A stretch of DNA of 64,000 nucleotides from Congeria kusceri. Lineage: Eukaryota > Mollusca > Bivalvia > Myida > Dreissenidae. The DNA lies in the NCBI GenBank assembly GCA_027627225.1, contig CM051029.1:19330656-19394655 (forward strand), given 5' to 3'. Position 1 is the stretch's first letter. Every line of letters begins with the position of its first letter. Shown here piece after piece: positions 53,064 through 61,009 of the stretch. Both the position numbers and the translations under genes were made by a program. The notes beneath the pieces were generated by a model that had not been told where the DNA came from, searched no databases, and worked only from the letters and a program-made list of their open reading frames with translations.

Positions 53064-53333
53064 TCAGAAATAGATGCGAATCGTTTCTTGCACCTCTGCT
53101 CGACACATAGCACACATCGGTTCTATCGTTCTATCCATCATTCGAGAAATGCAGTCTTCGCAAAACGTATGACCACATGGAACAATTGCAATAGATTTTT
53201 CTGTCCAATAACATATTTCGCAAAGATGTTTTTGCTTTAGCGCTTTTTGCAATGTGACAAGTTGAGTCGCGAATGTCTTTTCTCGTTCATTCCACATAGT
53301 CAAAGTTATTGCGGTTTGATTGTTTTGTGACAT
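53064..53333 (-). CDS. small RING finger protein
   Basis: The 89-residue protein has a helical N-terminus and a C3HC4 RING: C38, C41, C53, H55, C58, C61, C74, C77. The short form is like the RING half of an IAP. It lies directly upstream, in transcription order, of the BIR gene at 52641. Its leader (CAACAACATGTCACAAAA) resembles that of the next gene at 53414, suggesting a shared or duplicated promoter. Likely an E3 ubiquitin ligase; the target is unknown. Confidence 0.8.
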   Translation of the reverse strand: MSQNNQTAITLTMWNEREKTFATQLVTLQKALKQKHLCEICYWTEKSIAIVPCGHTFCEDCISRMMDRTIEPMCAMCRAEVQETIRIYF

Positions 53334-53413
53334 GTTGTTGCTTTGAAGTGAAATGGGTTACACTGATGCTCATCAGAACAAACAACTCAAGAAATATGTA
53401 CAATATAATCATT

Positions 53414-53785
53414 TTATTTTTCGTTTGAAACACAACATGCAATTTGATTGTCAATATCTCGCTGCGCTAGGACATACGCCACTTCGACATCAATGTCGTC
53501 CATCTGACTTAAGACATCTTCATTCCAAGACGAAGATTGTTGAAAGTTGACAATTTCTTCGTCCATCGCAGTAGAATGGTCTTCCCAAGACTGAGTGAGT
53601 TGAAAGTTGGCGATGTCTTCGTCCATTGCAGTAGAATAGTCTGCTGCTGAAATGAGATTTTCTTGTTCAAGGTAAGAGTCGATATCTTCCCAAAACAGCA
53701 AATCAATATCTGCATCTTCACATGTCAACCGTTTCTCATCATTGTGGGTTGATTCAGATGTAACGTTATTGCTTTCGTGAGACAT
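53414..53785 (-). CDS. acidic protein with internal repeat (YSTAMDED)
   Basis: A strong TATA (GGGTATAAAA) at 53839-53849 puts the transcript start near 53815. The start codon is therefore the ATG at 53785, not the ATG at 53878. The 123-residue product is acidic and contains two copies of STAMDE[DE]I[AV]NFQ separated by a SWEDH segment. An E-x2-x-WE pattern recalls the acidic-Trp repeats of the spliced gene at 51512. No zinc or membrane feature. Possibly a decoy or scaffold; unknown. Confidence 0.65.
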   Translation of the reverse strand: MSHESNNVTSESTHNDEKRLTCEDADIDLLFWEDIDSYLEQENLISAADYSTAMDEDIANFQLTQSWEDHSTAMDEEIVNFQQSSSWNEDVLSQMDDIDVEVAYVLAQRDIDNQIACCVSNEK

Positions 53786-53838
53786 GTTGTCGCTTTGGAT
53801 GTCAGAACGATAATGACAGGCATGACCATATTTGAGGT

Positions 53839-53849
53839 CTTTTATACCC
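53839..53849 (-). promoter_or_regulatory. TATA box before the acidic-repeat gene
   Basis: On the minus strand the sequence reads GGGTATAAAAG. It decides the start of the gene at 53414 because the frame's first ATG is upstream of it. Confidence 0.65.
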
Positions 53850-53896
53850 TTGCATGCAACAAGAAACAAATAAAGCATGTTATTTTAGTACGATTG

Positions 53897-54184
53897 TTAC
53901 AACATTAGCACTTCACGTCCATATCCAAGAATTTTTCTCAGCAACTCCCAGTCCACAACAATTGTGTATTCGCTTTCTACCAATGCTTTGAGTAACGATG
54001 TCATGGGCTCATTTCTCTGCCTTTTCCATGATCGGAGAATCTGAAATATTTTGTACACTCTTGAACCGTCGACATCAATCGGTTCATTGATGTTGAGATA
54101 TGCTGGTAACAGTTCCCACCCATCAGCAATACAAGCCGACATATTTGCAAGTTCCTTGTCAGTCGGTATTTTGTTAAACGACAT
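53897..54184 (-). CDS. 95-residue death-domain-like protein
   Basis: A TATA-like TAATATATATACG at 54224-54235 precedes the ATG at 54184, so the product is 95 residues and almost the whole of it is one fold. The pattern is that of a death domain: ELANMSACIADGWELLPAYL, a spacer, then VYKIFQILRSWKRQR, then MTSLLKALVES, with the Trp positions and Leu spacing typical of the fold. Death domains bind each other in apoptosis and NF-kB signalling. A viral copy could act as a competitor. A related pattern occurs at 32024. This is from pattern only and could be another six-helix bundle. Confidence 0.6.
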   Translation of the reverse strand: MSFNKIPTDKELANMSACIADGWELLPAYLNINEPIDVDGSRVYKIFQILRSWKRQRNEPMTSLLKALVESEYTIVVDWELLRKILGYGREVLML

Positions 54185-54223
54185 GCTATGGAATTTATGA
54201 TTTGAGATAAACATGTAACGCAG

Positions 54224-54235
54224 TAATATATATAC
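54224..54235 (-). promoter_or_regulatory. TATA-like run before the death-domain-like gene
   Basis: The run of alternating A and T (TAATATATATAC on the plus strand) lies about 40 nt before the ATG at 54184 on the minus strand and is the last promoter-like signal before the gene-free region. Confidence 0.5.
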
Positions 54236-54319
54236 GTTTCTGAAAAAAATAAATTCCTCCAACAAAGATTTGGTTGTTATTCGGAATTCATATACGTTTT
54301 GGAATTCAAACCAGATCAA

Positions 54320-55010
54320 TGCTGAAAGGCAGAATAACCAGATCGTCTATCAAAAACCTATCTATGTTCAAAATGATATAGTGTATTGCAACTGGTTATA
54401 AGCCTAATAAAAACAATCCAACAAAATTGAAACTAAAAATAGTAGTTGTATTTAGCACCATGGCAGTTTTTGTTTTTGCAGCTCGATAAACACCAAAAAC
54501 ATGTTAACAGAATGACAACCGTGTAGTCAGCAAATTGTGCGATGTCAAAACAGAACAGCATTTGATCCCACCAAATATGATGCATGTTTAGCTACTAATT
54601 GATTTCAGTCAAGTATTCAGCAAGTTTTGAGCTTGTGGAAATGTTTACAGAATGACAATCGCGTGTGTCTTTGCAATCGCAGTTCGCCTATATCGACTAA
54701 TGTTTTCCCGATAAACCAGTTTTCAGTTCATACATTGTTGTTTTGCTGTGCATAACTCAAAACACTGGTCGTTATCATTATTCTAAACCAAAATGCCATG
54801 TTAAAATTTTGCAAATGTTTTCTCTTTCTGTGAGAAGGATGTTTCGTCAAATTTCGGGATAAGACAAAAAACCAACCGCTTGTACAGATACAATACTGTT
54901 TTTTGGCAAAACATGTAGATTTCGTACAGTATTCAACTTTTCACAAAACATCAACCCATGATCCCAAATATATACAATATACAATATCAATCATGGGCTC
55001 AATCGTTGGT
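54320..55010. other. gene-free AT-rich region, nothing recognised
   Basis: About 700 nt with no convincing frame on either strand. Short stretches recur (TTAACAGAATGACAA twice, near 54505 and 54642), but I found no clear structure or gene. Confidence 0.5.
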
Positions 55011-55019
55011 TCATTGCAT

Positions 55020-55700
55020 TCGGTTGGTCAGCAACTCGAAATCGAACCTATGTGCATTTGGTCCCACGAGAAAATTAAGTGTGAAGGAGTATGAATAATT
55101 TCATAATCTGAATGTTCAAAAGTTCAAATTTGATCGTGTTCTCAAACTTGGTATTGTTTAACATCTTTATTGAAATCGTGTGCTCAGCAATTTGTGAGTT
55201 TTATGCGAACATAATAGCATATGCGACTGGTACATTCGAGCGGTCATCTAGTTTTGCTACAAACTAAATAGAGAATTTTGTATGCGACTGGTACATTGCT
55301 ATCATGTGTTCAGCAACTCGAAATACACACAGAATTGCTATGTCACATCGTGATTGTTGAATAAAACTTTTTGTAACATAGCTTGGTTGCTTTTTGTGTC
55401 TAGCAACTCAAAATCGAACCTATGGGCATTTGGTCCATCGAGAAAGTGTGTAGGTATGATACTCTGCAATTGACACTGGTACATTGCAATCATGTGCTCA
55501 GCAACTCGAAATCGACACTAGTGGTGTTTGGTCCCACCCGATTAAGCGTTTGAGAATGTTTTTGTCATGGCACAGCAGGATGATGGGTATTTCAACTTAG
55601 CAGCGAGTATTTTCGCAACTCTAAATCGACCCTAGTGGTGTTTGGTCTCAGTAAGCGTTAAAGTATGTTTTTGTCATGGCATTTCAACTAAGCAGCGAGT
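55020..55700. repeat. imperfect interspersed repeats with GCAACTCGAAATCGA core
   Basis: The core GCAACTC[GA]AAAT recurs at 55031, 55313, 55403, 55501 and (as GCAACTCTAAAT) 55615. In several copies it is preceded by a CATGTG[TC]TCAG segment and followed by CTA[GT]TGGTGTTTGGTC or a variant. Spacing is about 90-280 nt. The copies are diverged, so this is an old or non-coding repeat; no gene is seen. Confidence 0.6.
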
Positions 55701-55712
55701 ATTTGTGTTATA

Positions 55713-55787
55713 ACCAGAACCGGGACTTGCACCCAGATCTCTTCTCCCTCGAAGAAGGAAAAGCGTTCTGCTTTAAACTATTCTGAT
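55713..55787 (-). tRNA. tRNA-like cloverleaf, degenerate
   Basis: On the minus strand these 75 nt fold as a cloverleaf. A 7-bp acceptor pairs ATCAGAA with TTCTGGT. An A-box-like TAGTTTAAAGC gives a D-arm (GTT/AAC). A 5-bp anticodon stem CTTTT/AGAAG closes a long 13-nt loop. A short variable segment is followed by a T-arm CTGGG/CCCGG with 7-nt loop TGCAAGT. The TTC of the T-loop is changed and the anticodon loop is 6 nt too long, so this is probably not a working tRNA. It may be a tRNA-derived RNA or remnant. Confidence 0.45.
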
Positions 55788-55846
55788 GTTGCAAACACGT
55801 TCATACAAGCTGCAGAGTCAAGTATTTCGAATTGATTTCTGTGGAT

Positions 55847-55917
55847 TGGTGTCACTCAGCGTTTTGCACGGACTTGTGACCGTTCTTTTCACAAGGAAAA
55901 GAGTCGCTTTACCACCA
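55847..55917. ncRNA. structured RNA element, copy 1 (covarying)
   Basis: A three-helix element. P1 TGGTG pairs with CACCA, P2 AGCG (55858-55861) with CGCT (55905-55908), P3 ACGG with CCGT, and P4 TCTTTTC with GAAAAGA. Compared with the copies at 56540 and 58853, P1, P2 and P4 have changed on both sides and still pair. The transcribed strand is unknown. Confidence 0.6.
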
Positions 55918-55939
55918 AAAAGATAGCTATTGTTTGGTA

Positions 55940-56535
55940 AGACAGTACCTGTAGGCTTCATTTCTTGTTTGAACTTCTATGGTTTTTATTGTTCACAAAC
56001 CATTGAGTTGTTGATTTGCAAATACGTTTGTAGCATATTGTTGAGTACAACACAAAACAGTTGCATGCTTGGCCGAAGGCGAACAATGAAATTTGCAGTT
56101 TTGATCTGAAATAGTTTTTTCCAACAGTTTCATACGCTGTACTAGTTGTGATAGTTTGATGAGAACCCAATGCTTGTTAATTTCATAACACAACATTGAG
56201 TCGCACAATTTCAGAGTGTGTTGCTGCTATACGGCGAAAGTCATAACATTTGGTAAAACTGCTTCATATAGGTTTTTTTCATCGATTCACTTGCGCAATT
56301 TCAAGCCTTGATACGTTTAACATTTTATGTTGATATTTCTCATTGCAAGACAAGATATACCTATGATGAGCCGTAGTGCTTGTAAATCTCAACGCAAGAA
56401 GTACCTAAAACGCAATGACTGTTAAAGCTTCATCGAAGCGCACAAGTTAATGGCCATAATCTGTAAAACTGCAGTATATAGTGTTTTTTTTCACCTCAAC
56501 TCAAACGTAAATTTCTATGCTATGCTCTTGAAAGT
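55940..56535. repeat. diverged copy of the 1.1-kb repeat tail
   Basis: From about 55960 the sequence matches, with many differences, the segment near 57125-57420 and 58225-58520 (shared GTTGTTGATTTGCAAATACG, then TTTGATGAGA, then TATACGGCGA). From 56288 it follows 57441 and 58541 closely. It is an older unit of the same repeat family, about 690 nt long counted from the structured RNA at 55847. No gene is seen. Confidence 0.65.
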
Positions 56536-56539
56536 TTTC

Positions 56540-56614
56540 GGGTGTCACTCGGCGTTTTCACGGACTTGTGACCGTTCCTCTTGTCTGAGCACAAGAGAAG
56601 TCGCCTTCCCACCC
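56540..56614. ncRNA. structured RNA element, copy 2
   Basis: P1 GGGTG (56540-56544) pairs with CACCC (56610-56614), P2 GGCG with CGCC, P3 ACGG with CCGT, and P4 CTCTTGT with ACAAGAG around the loop CTGAGC. The same three-way layout as 55847 and 58853. Confidence 0.6.
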
Positions 56615-56744
56615 AGCCCTTAGCAGACTTCAATTGTGCATGATAGCACTTAACAAACAAAAATGTTATTGCTTGGTCAATGCGTGGCTGCATTTCTGAG
56701 AGAGCCAGATTAAGGAATTTCGTGTCACCGTACGAAAATACCAT

Positions 56745-56794
56745 GGGTGTCGCACGGCAAAGCACAGACATGTCACCATGTGTGCCTACCACCC
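56745..56794. ncRNA. short relative of the structured RNA (one hairpin)
   Basis: GGGTG (56745-56749) pairs with CACCC (56790-56794), GGC (56756-56758) with GCC (56784-56786), and ACATG with CATGT around a TCAC loop. The ends GGGTGTCGCACGGC and GCCTACCACCC closely resemble those of the 75-nt element (GGGTGTCACTCGGC and CGCCTTCCCACCC). A 9-bp interrupted hairpin (CCAACA/TGTTGG core) follows at 56797-56822. An identical copy lies at 57845-57894. Confidence 0.5.
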
Positions 56795-57676
56795 CTCCAA
56801 CAGCGCAACAATGTGGTGTTGGAAGGATTCCCAGCTAGTGCCGAAAGTATTTCACAACGATCGCGGGGAAGGGCTGCTTTATAACGCCTCATTTCGTATT
56901 GGCTTGCAGCCTCGCCCTACGTTGTTACACAGCTAGCTGAGCAGGACTCCCTCTGACTATCAATCTCAGCGGTCAAAATTTTGAAAAGCGTCTGCTTGCA
57001 AAATGTTTCATGTTAAGTATCTTGTGCCAAAGTAGAGACAGAAATCTAAACCTATGCAAGCCTAAGTTTGCTGGAACATTTCATTGACAATTGAATATTG
57101 AGTAATAACGGCATTCTGCTGATTTGAACTTCTTTGTCATGGTTTTACTGTTCATAAACCATTGAGTTGTTGATTTGCAAATACGTTTGTAGCATAGCGA
57201 AACATTTTAAGATTGAGTACAACACAACAGTTGAATGCTTGGCCGCAGGCAAACATCATAAGCTGTACTAGTTGTGATAGTTTGATGAGAAACCAATGCT
57301 TGTCAATATCCAATGCAATGTGAATGCAATTGAATGTTTAACACAACATTTGAGTCGTACAATTTCGGTATGTGTAGCTAGCTATACGGCGAGTCATGAA
57401 AATCGGTAAAACTGCTTCATATAGTTTCTTTTCATCGTTTCACTTGCGCAATTTCAAGCCTTGATACGTTTAACATTTTATGTTGATATTTCTCATTGCA
57501 AGACAAGATATACCTATGATGAGCCGTAGTGCTTGTAAATCTCAACGCAAGAAGTACCTAAAACGCAATGAGTGTTAAAGCTTCATCGAAGCGCACAAGT
57601 TAATGGCCATAATCTGTAAAACTGCAGTATATAGTGTTTTTTTTCACCTCAACTCAAACGTAAATTTCTATGCTAT

Positions 57677-58852
57677 GCTCTTGTCTGAGCACAAGAGAAG
57701 TCGTCTTCCCACCCAGCCCTTAGCAGACTTCAATTGTGCATGATAGCACTTAACAAACAAAAATGTTATTGCTTGGTCAATGCGTGGCTGCATTTCTGAG
57801 AGAGCCAGATTAAGGAATTTCGTGTCACCGTACGAAAATACCATGGGTGTCGCACGGCAAAGCACAGACATGTCACCATGTGTGCCTACCACCCCTCCAA
57901 CAGCGCAACAATGTGGTGTTGGAAGGATTCCCAGCTAGTGCCGAAAGTATTTCACAACGATCGCGGGGAAGGGCTGCTTTATAACGCCTCATTTCGTATT
58001 GGCTTGCAGCCTCGCCCTACGTTGTTACACAGCTAGCTGAGCAGGACTCCCTCTGACTATCAATCTCAGCGGTCAAAATTTTGAAAAGCGTCTGCTTGCA
58101 AAATGTTTCATGTTAAGTATCTTGTGCCAAAGTAGAGACAGAAATCTAAACCTATGCAAGCCTAAGTTTGCTGGAACATTTCATTGACAATTGAATATTG
58201 AGTAATAACGGCATTCTGCTGATTTGAACTTCTTTGTCATGGTTTTACTGTTCATAAACCATTGAGTTGTTGATTTGCAAATACGTTTGTAGCATAGCGA
58301 AACATTTTAAGATTGAGTACAACACAACAGTTGAATGCTTGGCCGCAGGCAAACATCATAAGCTGTACTAGTTGTGATAGTTTGATGAGAAACCAATGCT
58401 TGTCAATATCCAATGCAATGTGAATGCAATTGAATGTTTAACACAACATTTGAGTCGTACAATTTCGGTATGTGTAGCTAGCTATACGGCGAGTCATGAA
58501 AATCGGTAAAACTGCTTCATATAGTTTCTTTTCATCGTTTCACTTGCGCAATTTCAAGCCTTGATACGCTTAACATTTTATGTCGATATTTCTCATTACA
58601 AGACGAGATATACCTATGACGAGCCGTTGTACAAAATGTGTATGTATTCAGAAGCTAGTAACTGCTATCAGTTTACAAGCATCTGCTTGTTAATCTAAAC
58701 GCAAGAAGTACATAAAATGCAATGAGTGTCAACTCTTCATCGAAGCGCACTAGCTAATGGCCATATGGCGAAATTCATTCAATTCGGTGAAACTGCTGTA
58801 TATAGTTTTTTTTCATCATATCACATCAACTCAAAAGTCAATTTCTATGCTC
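57677..58852. repeat. 1.1-kb direct repeat, unit 2, with a 53-bp deletion
   Basis: This is unit 1 repeated. Where unit 1 has the structured RNA, unit 2 lacks 53 bp. The deletion falls between two CTCTTG direct repeats, so only the P4 hairpin and the 3' end remain (57677-57713). From about 58570 the match ends and the unit continues into diverged sequence up to the next structured RNA at 58853. Confidence 0.75.
57845..57894. ncRNA. short relative of the structured RNA, second copy
   Basis: An exact duplicate of 56745-56794 carried by the second repeat unit, with the same GGGTG/CACCC and ACATG/CATGT pairs. Confidence 0.5.
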
Positions 58853-58927
58853 GGGTGTCACTCGGCGTTTACACGGACTTGTGACCGTTCCTCTTGTCTA
58901 TGCACAAGAGAAGTCGCCTTCCCACCC
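58853..58927. ncRNA. structured RNA element, copy 3
   Basis: P1 GGGTG (58853-58857) with CACCC (58923-58927), P2 GGCG (58864-58867) with CGCC (58915-58918), P3 ACGG (58873-58876) with CCGT (58885-58888), P4 CTCTTGT (58891-58897) with ACAAGAG (58904-58910). The P4 loop differs from copy 2 (CTATGC against CTGAGC) while the stem is kept. Confidence 0.6.
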
Positions 58928-59589
58928 AGCCCTTAGTAGACTTTCATGCAGTCATCAACTGGCCAGTAGCCCTAACAGTGCCATCGCGTCCTCGGACTCG
59001 CCGAAGCATCGACCCAACGTCAGTTCTAGAGCTTAGCGGGCAAAAATGAGTGTCCCTCGCAATAGACTGAGGAGCCTTGCCAGAGTCTACGACAGCACGG
59101 TTAGAACATCTTAGCATCGAAAACCGAGGCGTTTCCCCCCAAGTGCTATCAGTGCGCTTCACACTTGTGGAGTCGGTCTAACGACACCTACATACCTCGG
59201 CCGCCCAAACTCAGCTAATTGACTGCTACTGTTGTCTTTCTGCATGCCAAATAGTAGTACTGCTTACCAATAGCAGTGTAAAGACAACACTTACATTGAG
59301 CTAAACCGGTGGTAATCAAATATGAATAGTGACTCGCCTAGGCACTGTCGACCCTACGCTTGTTCGCCTGCTCTGCAAACAAGGGAGCCTTGCCACCACC
59401 CATAAGTGATTCTCAGTCGATCGAGATCAATGCGTTTTTTTTTTGGTTAAGTCTCTTGAGCCAAAGTAGAGACGTACATCTTAAGAATGTTGATAGTTGA
59501 AATATGCATGCATACAAACATATACATCAATATTGCTGGCCAGCACAACAAAACAAGAAACAAATATATACAAAGTGAAACTTCAGCAT
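58928..59589. other. locally GC-richer non-coding segment with hairpins
   Basis: About 660 nt of visibly higher GC than its surroundings. It includes a long hairpin at 59231-59288 (GTTGTCTTTCTGC against GCAG-TGT-AAAGACAAC). It also includes a possible divergent relative of the structured RNA near 59312-59402 (GGTGGT with ACCACC, CTTGTT with AACAAG, shared GGAGCCTTGCCA also at 59070). The open frame at 58944-59162 (minus) has no supporting feature. It ends just before the polyadenylation signal of the minus-strand array. Confidence 0.45.
59231..59288. other. 58-nt hairpin, precursor-like
   Basis: GTTGTCTTT pairs with AAAGACAAC, extended by CTGC/GCAG with a 3-nt bulge, giving a 13-bp stem around a 29-nt loop. 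It could be a structured RNA or a small-RNA precursor; no expression evidence is available. Confidence 0.4.
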
Positions 59590-59609
59590 TATCAGCGGGA
59601 GAAATCTCC

Positions 59610-59615
59610 TTTATT
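59610..59615 (-). terminator. polyadenylation signal of the minus-strand array
   Basis: AATAAA on the minus strand, about 290 nt after the last acceptor (59903). It is the first polyadenylation signal downstream of the splice-site array. Confidence 0.55.
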
Positions 59616-60029
59616 TTTGACATAACAACATACACAATGTTAAAACATATAACACTGTCAACAGTTCGTTTCAGTTCACTATGTTCGTTTCAGTTCACAA
59701 TTTTCACTATTTTCACAATGTTCACATTTTTCGGTCGACAGACCTTCGCAAAGTTACATGGATTGCACTGCTTCCCATGCAAGGGAAAATGTTCATGTGT
59801 TTAGAGTTTTGTCGCAGCTCTACTCAGGATATGATCCAGTCTCTCCACACCTCACGCCTGTATTGACTGCTCGGTATCCGTATCAAGACTGGCGAAGTGG
59901 CACTGAAAAAAGAGAGCAAATATAGAGTTTGTTACAATGCATTATCAAACAGTGAACAGTAAAAGTAAACTGAACTGCCTGAAATGAAAATAAACCACGC
60001 ATGTGTATAATAGTCAAAGAAAACAATCA

Positions 60030-60570
60030 ACACATAACAGTAACAAAATCTCAATCCATTGTTCAAATGATACTTACTTGTTTGTATAGTTGATTCTGCG
60101 AAGGCTTCTTGCTGTCACTGCTAGTCTGTAGTAGAGCTGAAATGAAATAGAAAGCATGATGAGAAACTTTCAATATGTGTGTACGAGTTTTTGTTTATGT
60201 AACAGTTAACAGTAAACAGTGAACAATTCTACTTACCTTCTTCACTGAAATGCAAAAGTCATGTTCATAGCAATGATAGCATGTTAACACAATGAACACA
60301 TAACAGTAAAAAAAATCTCAATCCATTGTTCAACTGATACTTACTTGTTTGTATAGTTGATTCTGCGAAGGCTCCTTGCTGTCACTGCTAGTCTAGTAGT
60401 AGACCTGAAATGAAATAGAAAGCATGATGAGAAACTTTCAATATGTTTGTACGACTTTTTGTTTATGAACACAATGTTGAATTGTAACAGTTAACAGTAA
60501 ACAGTGAACAATTCTACTTACCTTCTTCACTGAAATGCAAAAGTTAAGTTCATAGCAATGATAGCATATT
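60030..60570. repeat. tandem duplication of about 270-285 bp carrying two exon pairs
   Basis: The segment with the 59-nt exon (60078) and the 8-nt exon (60237) is repeated as the 60-nt exon (60345) and the 8-nt exon (60522). Flanks such as AATCTCAATCCATTGTTCAA and GAAAGCATGATGAGAAAC match. Splice sites are preserved in both copies. Confidence 0.7.
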
Positions 60571-61009
60571 AACACACAATGAACACAACTCAAAACTGTG
60601 AGTAAAAGAAACTTAGTACTTACATTGTATTGTGGATCCAATCCTGCTGCTGGAAATCTCCACTTTTCTTCACTCCAAACCCGAGCTGAAATTATGCATG
60701 CACGTTCCTAATAGTCAACACAATTGTGAACAAAACAGTAACTGAACAAAAAACAACTTTTCAACTTTTTTTGTACTCACCTCTGGAAACTGAAATGAAA
60801 AAGACATTTTGCATAGCAAACACACGTTATCAAAATGGTTGAGATGTTTTATATACATGAAGTGTATACAATATGCACAACTGTACTTATAAGCAGAACA
60901 TTTTGTATCCATCACAGCTTCACTAGCTTTTCAAACTTTTCAAACTTTTGTACTTACCACCACAAACACTGAAATGAAAAAGACATGTTATGTTAAAACA
61001 AAATGTGCA

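Larger units (their letters stand above)
56540..57676. repeat. 1.1-kb direct repeat, unit 1
   Basis: This unit starts with the structured RNA copy at 56540 and is essentially identical, at an offset of 1100 nt, to unit 2 (57677-58852) from about 56585 to 57470. The open frame at 56520-56792 (minus) has an identical twin at 57668-57892 simply because the DNA is duplicated; the frames look incidental. The near-identity implies a recent duplication or ongoing homogenisation. Confidence 0.8.

Noticed and set aside
54903..55094. Open frame of 63 codons (plus)
   Set aside because: It runs into the old repeat family, has no promoter signal and no recognisable product.
55020..55700. CRISPR-like array
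   Set aside because: Repeats are imperfect, unevenly spaced and without unique spacers of constant size; this is not a prokaryotic sequence.
56340..56420. Possible hammerhead ribozyme (TATGATGAG near 56365 and its copies)
   Set aside because: The CTGATGA core is not intact and no matching GAAA and stem I/III arrangement was found.
56520..57892. Open frames at 56520-56792 and 57668-57892 (minus) with identical products
   Set aside because: They are identical only because the DNA is duplicated. They overlap the structured RNA elements and have no promoter, start or domain support.
58944..59162. Open frame of 72 codons (minus) in the GC-richer segment
   Set aside because: Arginine-rich low-complexity product, no TATA box, and it lies in a region with RNA-like structure; GC-rich DNA often gives chance frames.
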